Below are positions 55,550-64,000 of a DNA stretch of 64,000 nt, in pieces (positions within the stretch are counted from its first letter, which is position 1; each line of letters opens with the position of its first letter). The notes below the pieces were generated by a model. It was not told where the DNA came from. It saw nothing but the letters and a program-made list of their open reading frames with translations, and made no database searches. The stretch comes from Dastarcus helophoroides (Eukaryota; Arthropoda; Insecta; Coleoptera; Bothrideridae), in NCBI GenBank assembly GCA_028583605.1, contig CM053328.1, positions 9,254,782 through 9,318,781 on the forward strand, in the 5' to 3' direction. The position numbers were made by a program, and so were the translations under genes.

Positions 55550-55660
55550 TTCTAGAAGGTTCTGATAAGGGGAAAGTGGCCGCTATAACGAAACAAACGG
55601 CAGATAAGCGTTCCAGAAATTTCGGCATTCGATAAGCCTTATCTGCCGAAAATTCTGGAA
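55550..55660 (+). promoter_or_regulatory. Three heat-shock-element-like motifs in the LTR
   Basis: TTCTAGAAGGTTC (55550-55562), TTCCAGAAATTTC (55611-55623) and GAAAATTCTGGAA (55648-55660) each fit the three-unit pattern of alternating TTC/GAA separated by two bases. They lie 15-125 bp upstream of the TATA box. In established systems this pattern binds heat-shock factor. Binding here is inference. Confidence 0.55.
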
Positions 55661-55673
55661 GTCGGGGGCCAAA

Positions 55674-55684
55674 ACTATAAAAAG
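55674..55684 (+). promoter_or_regulatory. LTR TATA box
   Basis: CTATAAAAAGG lies downstream of the HSE-like motifs and upstream of the CAGT-rich leader, the expected core promoter position. Confidence 0.55.
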
Positions 55685-55919
55685 GAAGTTAGCTTTCCCT
55701 CGAGTCAGTCAGTTAGAGTCAGTGTAATTAGTGAGTTAGTAGAAGTCAATAATAAGTGAGTTAATTGTCAATTGTGGTGATCCAAGTTGAGTTTAGTAAT
55801 AAAGTGGGTCTTATTCGATAAGTGTAATCAATCGAACTGATAAGCCCGTAACAATAAATACATAAATAAAAATCTCAAGTTTCTACTCGCAATTTTGAGA
55901 AAATATTTCGTGGGTTGTA

Positions 55920-56611
55920 ATATCCTCCCGATGGGATTTAATTCGTTCTACCTTAGAAGTAAATGCCAACATCAACTTCTCTTTCGAGGATCATGTGTGC
56001 GCCATTGCCAAGTCAGCTTATCAGATGTTAGGCTTTCTTTTTAGAACTAAAAAGTGCTTGACGTCTCATCATCTGCTCATTCTATACAAAGCTCAAGTTA
56101 GGCCAACACTAGAATACTCGACTCATGTTTGGAGTTCAGCCCTAAAGCATACTTTGGCTCTTTTGGATTCAATTTCAAGAAGAGTGATTTGCCTAATTGA
56201 TGACAAGAGTTTGACCGATTCTCTCGAAACACTAAAGCACACGCAAATGGTTGGTGACTTCTCTCTTTTCTACGAAGACTCTCATGGGAAATGCTCGCAG
56301 GAACCAAGGATTGATCCCTCCAAGGGATAAGATTTTTTAGGCATACAAGACAGGCAGAGGCAGCAATTTCCTGTGCGGTCCAGCTTGACACAGTGAGGAC
56401 TTTTCTGTCTATGGAGACTCTTTTTTTCTATAGAACTTCCAAGCTATGGAACTCGTTACCAAACGGAATTTTTCCCAAAAATTACAACCTATCCTTGATT
56501 AAAAAGGCGATTCGTCGCCATCTATCCTTGCTTCCGCATCTTACTCGTTCTAGAGGCATAATAGGGTTACCCTTTGCGAGTGGATAGAACTTTAAAAAAA
56601 AGAAAGAACTT
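55920..56611 (+). mobile_element. CR1/Jockey-like LINE, 3'-end fragment
   Basis: The plus-strand fragment begins TCCTCCCGATGGGATTTAAT, matching the reverse complement at about 53705. It covers the thumb, C-terminal region and an A-rich tail (56592-56611). Truncated at 5' end, as LINE copies usually are. Confidence 0.85.
55995..56587 (+). pseudogene. LINE ORF2 C-terminal region (two frames)
   Basis: Frame one (55995-56330) has SAYQMLGFLFRTKKCLTSHH, KAQVRPTLEYSTHVW and SISRRVICLIDDKSLTDSLE, then breaks at SKG. Frame two (56393-56587) has FYRTSKLWNSLPNGIFPKNY and KKAIRRHLSLLPHL, then reads into the tail. The second half shows the SKLWN..LP..FP.NY...K..RRHLS pattern that supports the CR1/Jockey-like assignment. 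Confidence 0.75.
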
Positions 56612-57073
56612 TTTTAAAACATCAGAATCCACCTTTGGCTCGTACTATAACCGCCACACTATTTAGGCCACCTGTGATATAAAATACTATTATAATCTTT
56701 AGACGTAGCCCTTTCGGTGTCTCTAATTTTCGAAATCTACTGAAATTTTCGACACGTCGAAACCTAGAAATTTCCCAGCATTTTAATTTCCGTTTTTTCG
56801 GAGTCTCAGATTTTTCGAAATGACACTATTATACAAAATGTGCAATTTATTAATTAAAATATTTTTTCTTGAGACTAAACTAACCCCCCCCCCCTTTTAT
56901 ATTTAAATACATAGATATTTTTTCGAATCGTTGTCTAGCGCTATATACTATGTGCGTTAATAAAGCCCTACACAGTGTCAAATTCCAAGTTCCGACGTCA
57001 GATGATTTTTAAGAAAACGCTTTGTGATAAACGCAGAGATAGAGATTATAATGGTTTCATTTCACTTTTTATT
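56612..57073. other. Intergenic DNA, no gene recognised
   Basis: The stretch contains an 11-base C homopolymer (56884-56894) but no coding segment. Confidence 0.4.
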
Positions 57074-58108
57074 ATATGAAACAGTTGCGGCTGGTCTTAA
57101 AGAGCGCAAAAGTGCGCGCTTCTAGTGAAATGAGCGATCTATTCATTTCTGTTTAACGTAAAAGACTTGGATTTATCATATTTTTAAACACAAAATAATG
57201 ATATACTAATTAACTAATAATGCTTCTGAGTGACTTGGAATAAAGTACCCAAACGTTTGATTCCATTATATTAAATATTATAAGGAAATTTAAATAAGTT
57301 GGTGCGCGCAGAATTATGCACCTAGCGTGACGGCCTCCACGAGATACGGAGAAATAAACTACAGAACACCACGTTAAAGCTAGCCCGGGGTACGCCGCTC
57401 CGCGCTTATGCGATATTACCAAATGATGAGTACGAGTCAGAGTTTGGAGTGTGTATTTACGGTTTATGATGCTAAATGTGTAGGTGCCCTCTGATCTGAT
57501 TGCGATTGCTAATTGTGCCACTTACAGGTCTAACTGCCAATATTACCGCTATTCACAAAGAGGTAGCAGTACCCATTCTAGGGTCTAATTAATAATTTGT
57601 AAATTTGGATTTAAACAATTTTGATGAGAAAGTAATTCTTTAAAAGATCGTAGAGAGGATTTTGTTTAAAAAAATATTTTTTTTGTATACTTTAATTAGA
57701 ACTTTGTAATAAAATATATTTTATTTTCAAATGCAGTTTTCATGAAAAATTGATATAATTTTATTCCTATGAAAGCAAACAATTTTAATTAAGTAACCCA
57801 GAGCCGTAACGACGTGCAATCGTACAAAGTACCTTAAAGGGGCTCAGAAATGTCGATAATGTTTTTTTTTTGTATTCGGTGAAAATAATTTAGAGATGAT
57901 AACCCAAAAATAGTTTGGAGGATATAAGATGTTAATTAAATTTAATTCGTAAAAATACTATTAAATATCACACCTTTTGTATCACTTTTATTTCTCTTAA
58001 ATTTAATACCTTGCTTATGGCACTGGAGTCACTTAAACTCTTAACTACTAATATGTTTGCATCTGCGCACCCCCTGTCAAAAAGTCACCAGCCGCCACTG
58101 ATATGAAA
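57074..58108 (+). mobile_element. hAT-like non-autonomous element B, 1019 bp, with 8-bp TSD
   Basis: The element (57082-58100) starts CAGTTGCGGCTGGT and ends ACCAGCCGCCACTG, a 14-bp inverted repeat with one mismatch. It is flanked by ATATGAAA at 57074-57081 and 58101-58108. It is closely similar to 7824-8790 of element A across nearly its whole length, from CTTAAAGAGCGC to TTAACTACTAATAT. The 103-codon minus frame (57210-57521) is not conserved in A and has no domain. It is presumably mobilised in trans by a hAT transposase. Confidence 0.95.
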
Positions 58109-59337
58109 CCTTTAAAATAAGTGTGATTTCACCTTAAAAAGCCAAAATTACTTTCTGTCCAATCAATATGTAAGGCTTGGAATTTCTTTTCCAGTTCAGT
58201 GGAGTATTGAAACCTCTCCAGGAAACAAGCGCCTAAATTTATGGAAATTAAATATCCCCGCAGATATCAAATGAAATAAATATAAAAAATTTATAAGCAT
58301 CATTAACCCAAATTGATATAAAACGATAGAAATATTTCTCTCTGCCCAAACTGAAATGTATTCAAGTACAATCTCCAAGCCCACGTTAACTCCAAACGTT
58401 CGCTTTCAGGTTTCAGCTCTGAAAATTTAAAGCTCATGGCGTCTTTTGTGCCTTTGTACCGGCAACGGCGATTCAGTTTGGTTACACTCGAGAAACGCAA
58501 ACGTAAACAAATTATTCATTCTCTGCGTGAGACCGATTTTATTTTTAATGACGGTAGGATGGTCGCACAAATTTAAATGGTTTTATTGCGACACGGATCC
58601 CGAATCGAACTGAAAACTTTTAGGTTTATGGAACTGAAATTTTTACTTCAATCTCAAAATATTGTTCTCTCTAAATTTCAATTTTAATCCCAAAGCTTCG
58701 CTTGAAGCTACGGAATTTTTCGAATTTTAATATTTCGATTTTTAATTCGTTTCGACTATAATAGAAAAATGTGGACTTTCCACGGAATTTTTACTTTTTT
58801 TTAATTATTTTAAAAACTTTGGACTTAAACTCTAAAGATATGGTTCAGTTTTAAATTTGAAGATTGGGAAAGTTTTAAACTTTAAGATTGGGAAGAGTTG
58901 AATTTTTGGAATTTTTGAATTTATAAATATTTTCACTGAAAATTTCAACTACAAGTGCATTATGCTTTAGCTTTAATCTGACACTTTAAAATAGAAATCA
59001 ATTTTTTTATTTTTTATTATTTAATGAAACTAACTTGGGTTATTTGAAGAATGTTCCGAGATGAATGGGCAAATTTTATAGGAGAAGGTAAATTAAAATT
59101 TTGCAAAAATGTCGAAATTGTGAGATTAAAATCAATAAAAGTGGAAATGGATAGTCACCATCACGTTAATTTTCATTACCAACATGCTCTAACGTTAACC
59201 AAAAAAAGTCATACAAAAAAAACTAAATTTGATAACAAGATTTCAAGAAAAGGGGTTGATAATTATTAGATTTTAGTTTGAAAATTTTCGAGGAAGACTT
59301 CAAAATTTCTAGAAAAAAGTCTACACTTCGAGTTATG
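58109..59337. other. Intergenic DNA, no gene recognised
   Basis: 58380-58620 is of moderate GC with a 65-codon minus frame lacking a domain. 58660-58980 is weak T-rich minisatellite. Confidence 0.35.
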
Positions 59338-59455
59338 TAGCTGTGAGTAAGGTTGGATGGTGGAGAATTAAAAAAACTTCGTGACCTACAACGGAGTTTG
59401 AACCCGCGACACACAGAACCTACCAATCAAAAGGCAATCGCTTTACTTGGTTAAG
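59338..59455 (-). mobile_element. tRNA-like SINE head or tRNA pseudogene
   Basis: On the minus strand GCGGGTTCAAACTCC (about 59392-59406) is a good B-box. It is preceded by TTGGTAGGTTCTGTGTGTCG and, further upstream, AACCAAGTAAAGCGATTGCC, which gives a plausible D-arm/A-box at the usual spacing. The acceptor stem does not close cleanly, so it is not a working tRNA gene. It is unrelated in detail to the repeats at 48292 and 48545. Confidence 0.5.
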
Positions 59456-59782
59456 TTCAAGCATGGAATTATAAAAAAAAATGTGTTATGGAATGTTTCC
59501 CCAGTGAAGGAATCGCAGCTTAGTATTTATGATTTACCAGAAATTCTTCTAAGTGCCACTACTAGTGCATTAAATAACTTCCTTCACTATCGCCGGCTAG
59601 CGTTGGGGAAAGAGCAAAAGCCTCTTCTTATTACAGGCTGGGAGTCGTACACCCCAGTGAGGACCCCTCGTTTGGGCCGATGTGACAATATAACGAGTGA
59701 AAAACTTCCTAAGAATTTACAAGTCCGGAACTCGAGAGCAACGAAATACGCACCTCAGCATCGAAGAGGAAGAAAACCGTAA
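59447..59782 (+). other. GC-richer block with a 111-codon open frame of unknown origin
   Basis: The block stands out from AT-rich flanks and stays open for 111 codons (plus). The product is basic toward its C-terminus (NSRATKYAPQHRRGRKP) and matches no family I know. It directly abuts the tRNA-like segment, so it could be the body of a composite SINE rather than a protein gene. No splice signal, promoter or second copy was found in the window. Confidence 0.3.
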
Positions 59783-59799
59783 CAAATGCTTTGAAAAAC

Positions 59800-60410
59800 T
59801 CAAGTTATTTTTTAGAAATTTTGATTTTCTTCCTAAAATTTTTAATGTAAACTTAATTTTTACTTTCTTAATATTGCATTTAATTAAAAATCAACATTTC
59901 TATTTCTTCTCCTTGTTTTGAACTTAAAAAATCTCTATATTTGTCGCAAACTTTTTTCCATTAAATGACATTAACAAATAATTCTAGGCTAACTCAAACA
60001 TTTCAACAGTAATTTATGTTTTACTTTTCTTTTCAAAGTTTCAAATAGAATCGAAATTTAACAAACACTTTTACTAGAAATTTTGAGTAAAATTTAAACT
60101 TTTCCAAGATTTTTATCAGACTCCACCGAAATCTCGTTTTCAGCCAGTTTTCGACCTTTGCTTCGTTGCGAAATTGGCCGAATTTTCAGCTTCGTCGAAA
60201 GATCAAATTTCAAGTTTGAGCGAGGAATTTTCAAAAAAATAATACAATGAATAATAAACAAATAAAAGTTATGAGAAAAACCTGAAAAAATTTGTAATTT
60301 TACTCAAAATTAAAATTTTAAAACTGAAAGTTTAAAAGAAGTATGTTATAATTTTTAATTGTAAACCAAAATCTTGCAAAAAAAAATCATATATAAATAA
60401 AAATTGGAGG
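59800..60410. other. AT-rich DNA, no gene recognised
   Basis: Low-complexity sequence leading into the last array. Confidence 0.4.
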
Positions 60411-63400
60411 GAGGCAAAGGGCGTCAAGGCGCGAGCTTCATAGAGGTCCAGTGAGTTGTAGGGTTAGCGATTCGTAAATTACAAAAATGTGGTAAACCCC
60501 TTTTTCTCCAAACTGTTTTTTTCCCCAAAATTTCTGTTTAGATTTGAAGCTTGAAAATTCTTCTGAATTCCGAATTTTTTGAAGCTTTTCAGTTTAAACT
60601 TGAAAAATACTCCTTTTTAAAATGTCAGTTTTAAACTCAAAATTTAGTTTCGCCAGTTCATTTTATGCAATTCCTTCAAAATTCTAAAAATTCGCAATTT
60701 AAAAAATCAGGCTGAAATTTTTTAAAAAATTGATTTTTTTTTAAATTCTGATCCTTAAACAAAATCGAAATTTTTGTAAAAAATATCATTTTTCAAATAA
60801 AAGTCAAATTTACATAAAAGTCTAAAATTCAAAGAAAAAAGAAGAAAAAAAAAGCAGTAATTTTCAAAAGAACTCAAAACTTCAAGAAAAGGTCAAAAAT
60901 TTGAACAAGGGTCGAAATTTTTAAGAAAAAGTCAAGGTTTTAAAAAAATTATAGTGGTCAAATTTTCAAAAAAAAGGTAAACATTTTTAAAGTTGAAACT
61001 TTGAAAAAGGTCCAAATTTTAAAAAATAGTAAAACTTCCATAAAAAGTCAAAATTTTGATATAAAAGGTTGAAATGTTTAATAAAATAGAAATTCTGAAA
61101 AAATAAATCGAGAATTTCAAAAAAAAAATCACAATTTTAAAAAACCCAATTTTTCAAAATAGTCCAAGTCCAAAAAAAGGTCGAGATTTTCAAAAATAAT
61201 CAAAACAACCCAATTTACAAAAAAAGCAAAATTTTGAAAAACGGTCGTTTGATGTCAAAATTTTCAAAAGATTCATAATTTATAGAATCAAAATTAAAAT
61301 AAGAGGCCAAATTAACACAAAAATCAAAGTTTCCAGAAAATATCAAACTTTTTTAAATGAAAAGAAATGTCGAAATTTTCAAAAAAAGTGCAGAATTTTG
61401 ATGATAAAAGACCAAGATTTTTAAGAGAAGTAAAAATGATGAGAAAGGTGGAGAACCTCGAAAGAATAAACTTTTTTTAAAAAAGTCATAACTCGTAAAT
61501 TTCTAATTTAGAACAAAATGCGAAATTTATGAAAAAAAAGCAGAAATTTTCAAGAGAATTCAAAACTTCAAGGAAGGGTCAAAAATTTGAACAAGGGTCG
61601 AAATTTTTAAGTAAAAGTTTGGATTTTGAAAAAAGTCGAGGCTTTAAAAAAATCATAGTAATCAAATGTTCAAAGAAAAAAGATAACAATTATTAAAGTC
61701 AAAATTTTGAAAGAAGACCAAGTCTTAAAAAATATTAAAACTTTCATAAAAAGTCAAAATTTTGATATAAAAGATCGAAATGTTCCAAATAATAAAAAAT
61801 CTAAACAAATAAATAGAGAATTTCAAAGAACAAATCGCAATTTAAAAAAAAGCAGTTTTTGAAAATAGTCTAAGTTTTCCAAAAAAATTCGCATATTTCA
61901 AATAAAAGTCAAATTTACATCATTTTATAAAATGTACAAACATTTTGAGAAAATGTGACGAAATTTTTCCGAATAATAAAGATTTTTAAAAAAATCCAAA
62001 TTTTTAAAATAAGCATAAGTCTGATTTTTTTAGAAATCTCAAAGTAATTGCTTCACGGCTTAAGCTTCTTAGGGGCCCGATGAGCTGTAATATTAGTAAT
62101 TCAGTGAATTATAAAAATGTGGAAAACCTCTTCTCGAAATTTGTGTTGTTTTTCTCAAAACTTCTATTTATATTTAAAACTTGGAAATTCTTCTAAATTC
62201 CAACATTTTTGAAACTTTCCAGTTTTAGCTTGAAAATTACTCCTTTTTCAAATCGAAATTTACTTTGGTCTCAAATTCATTTTATACAATTCCTTCAAAA
62301 TTTTAAAAATTGAGAATATAAAAAATTGGCCTCAAAATTTTCAAAAAAAAATGGAATTTCTTGAAAACTATGATCCTTGAACAAAATCGAAATTTTTGAA
62401 ATAAAGTATCATCTCTTAAATAAAAGTCAAATTTACGTAAAAGTCGACAATTCAGAAAAAAAAAGTCGAAATTTATGAAAAAAAAAAGCAGAGATTTTCA
62501 AAAGAACACAAAACTTCAATAAAAGATCAAAAATTTGAACAAGGGTCGAAATTTTTAAGAAGTTTAGATTTTGAAAACAATTCGAAGCTTTCAAAATAAA
62601 ATCATAGTAGATCAAATTTTCAAAAAGAATGGGTTAAAATTTTTGAAGTCGAAATTTCGAAAAAAAGCCAAGTTTTAAAAAAATTTAAAACTTCCATAAA
62701 AAGTCAAAATTGTGACGTAAAATGTCGAAAAATCAGAAAAAAAAATTCGAAATTTATGAAAAAAAGAGGAAATTTTCTAAAAAAAATTAAAACTTCAAAC
62801 AAAGGTCAAAAATTTGAACAAGGGTCAAAATTTTAAGAAAAAGTTTAGATTTTGAAAAAGTCGAGGCTTTAAAAAATTTATGGTAATCGAATTTTTTTTT
62901 AAAAAAAAAAGGTAAAAATTGAGTCAAAATTTTGAAAAAAGGCCATGTTCTAAAAAAAATTAAAACATTCAAAAAAAGTCAACATTTTGACATAAAAGGT
63001 CGAAATGTTCAAAAAAATAGAACTTCTGAAAAAAAAATTAAATCGCTAGTTTAAAAAATAAGACAATTTTAAAAAACCCAATTTTTCAAAATAGTGAAAG
63101 TTTTCCAAAAAATTCGAATATTCCAAATAAAAGTCAAATTTACATCATTTTATAAAACTGAGTTAAGAAAATGTGACTAAATTTTTAAACAGAATATAAA
63201 ATTTAAAAAAAAGTCAAAATTTCGAAAGAAAACCTAAATTTTGAAAGAAAACCAAAACTTGAACAAAGTCCGAAATTTAAAAAAAGTAAATAAAAAGGTC
63301 AAAATATTCAAAAATATCAAAGACAAGAATCTGAAAAAAATTCTGAAAAAAGTTTGATGTCAAAATGTCGAAAGATTCATACTTTTTCAAGTCAAATTTT

Positions 63401-63550
63401 TCAATAAATGAAAAATTAAAATAAAACTCTAAATTAACCCAATAATCAAAATTTCCAGAAAATGTCAAACTTTTGAGGAAAAGGTCGGCATTTTAAAAAT
63501 TTTCTAAATTAAAACAAAAAGGTCGAAATGTTCAAAAATAGGACAGAATT
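60410..63550. repeat. Degenerate AT minisatellite, mostly A-rich, with segmental duplication
   Basis: The marker AATTTGAACAAGGGTC occurs at 60898, 61584, 62532 and 62811. A longer module (TGTGG.AAACC.CTT near 60490 and 62117, followed by CTTG.AAATTCTTCT.AATTCC) also repeats. So two nested periodicities sit on the ~20-bp unit: a roughly 1.6-kb duplication and smaller ones. Short frames here are F/K/I-rich noise. Confidence 0.7.
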
Positions 63551-63559
63551 TTAATTTTG

Positions 63560-63902
63560 GTGGAACGGACTGGTCCTTGGTTATCTTCAAAAATTGAAAT
63601 ACAAATGTTATCCCCCGAAAAAACACAACAAAGATTGCTCTAATGCGTTTCGATAGCCAAGCTATCATCTTTAGAGAGATACTAACCTTTGTTGTGTTTC
63701 TTAATCTTTCTTGGTTTCAAGGGACAAGATTTGCATTGAATTGAAATACAAATCTCATCCCCTGAGAAAAAGAAAAATTAAAAAACACAACAATGGTTGC
63801 TCTAACACGTTTCGATAGCCAAGCTATCATCTTCAGAGAGATACTAACCTTTGTTGTGTTTTTTAATCTTCCTTGGTTTCAAGGGATATTTGTATTTCAA
63901 TT
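63560..63902 (+). mobile_element. Foldback MITE family 1, two tandem units (copy 7)
   Basis: Unit one (63560-63741) has the full left terminus GTGGAACGGACTGGTCCTTG, the CTATCATCTTTAGAGAG centre and a right arm to GACAAGATTTGCATTGAA. Unit two (63742-63902) repeats from GAAATACAAATCTCATCCCC through CTATCATCTTCAGAGAG to TTTGTATTTCAATTTATC. The terminal left sequence is present only once. This suggests either recombination between two copies or internal expansion. Confidence 0.85.
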
Positions 63903-64000
63903 TATCAGAATTTTAGTCATAAAATACCGAAATTTTTAAAGGAAATGAAAATAATGATGAGCCGTAATTCGAACAAAAAAATTTACATAGAAGTTGAAAC

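Larger units (their letters stand above)
55477..55857 (+). mobile_element. Solo LTR (Gypsy family), 373 bp, with 4-bp TSD
   Basis: The LTR (55481-55853) begins TGTAACGCAATG and ends AGCCCGTAACA, flanked by ATAA on both sides (55477-55480 and 55854-55857). A 4-bp duplication fits Ty3/Gypsy integration. It contains three three-part heat-shock-element-like motifs, an internal palindrome (CGGCAGATAAG / CTTATCTGCCG), CTATAAAAAGG as TATA box and the CAGTCAGTTAG leader. There is no internal retroelement sequence. Confidence 0.9.

Overview
This window looks like intergenic or intronic DNA from an AT-rich, repeat-bloated animal genome, most likely an insect. No complete host gene could be recognised. 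The grounds for an arthropod are decayed APE-type LINEs with arthropod-like reverse transcriptases, a Ty3/Gypsy family with solo LTRs, hAT-like and Harbinger-like non-autonomous elements, and a short interstitial (TTAGG)n tract, which is the usual insect telomere motif. The order cannot be fixed from sequence alone. There is no operon-like structure, and no rRNA, intact tRNA gene or CRISPR array was seen.

The dominant component is a highly degenerate minisatellite of about 16-23 bp per unit. One strand carries T-runs plus a GAAAATTTCGA-like core. Blocks are strongly strand-polarised, T-rich or A-rich on the given strand. They occupy roughly 1-2090, 9060-11820, 15230-17640, 18290-20740, 26780-31490, 34750-37370, 37620-38460 and 60480-63550. 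Several blocks lie inside units with transposon-like ends: a hAT-like element at 7824-11927 with an 8-bp target duplication, a unit at 14261-18045 with a 16-bp flanking duplication, and two units with related GGCGTA ends at 18148-20780 and 34703-37422. Most reading frames in these blocks are low-complexity F/K/I/N strings and are not genes.

Region by region: 1-7800 holds satellite, copies of a foldback MITE and a solo LTR at 3780. 7824-11927 is the large hAT-like unit. 12-14 kb is mostly unique and has one possible small exon at 12957-13088 on the minus strand. 14.2-20.8 kb holds two array-bearing units and a near-perfect hairpin at 19860. 22.1-25.5 kb is a CR1/Jockey-like LINE (minus) plus an extra 3' end. 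26.6-31.5 kb is array with a 570-590 bp higher-order repeat. 32-34.5 kb is repeat-derived to unique. 39.05-39.5 kb is a 157-bp tandem repeat, and 40.0-41.5 kb is another CR1-like fragment.

From 43.97 to 48.16 kb is a nested stack: Harbinger-like MITEs flank a truncated Gypsy element (minus strand), which contains a LINE fragment, which contains a hAT MITE. 48.3-48.7 kb holds two tRNA-derived SINE-like copies. 49.3-52.7 kb is a fuller copy of that second LINE, interrupted by a solo LTR. 53.0-54.5 kb is a CR1-like fragment whose 5' junction is a TTAGG tract. 55.48-55.85 kb is a solo LTR with three heat-shock-element-like motifs. 55.9-56.6 kb is a CR1-like 3' end, and 57.08-58.10 kb is a clean 1-kb hAT-like element related to the one at 7824. 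The rest is AT-rich array and MITE.

The window is best read as a chronicle of nested insertions. Paralogous empty sites inside the window date several of them: the hAT MITE and one solo LTR can both be seen absent in the sister LINE copy. All coding material found is transposon-derived and broken by stops, frameshifts or truncation.
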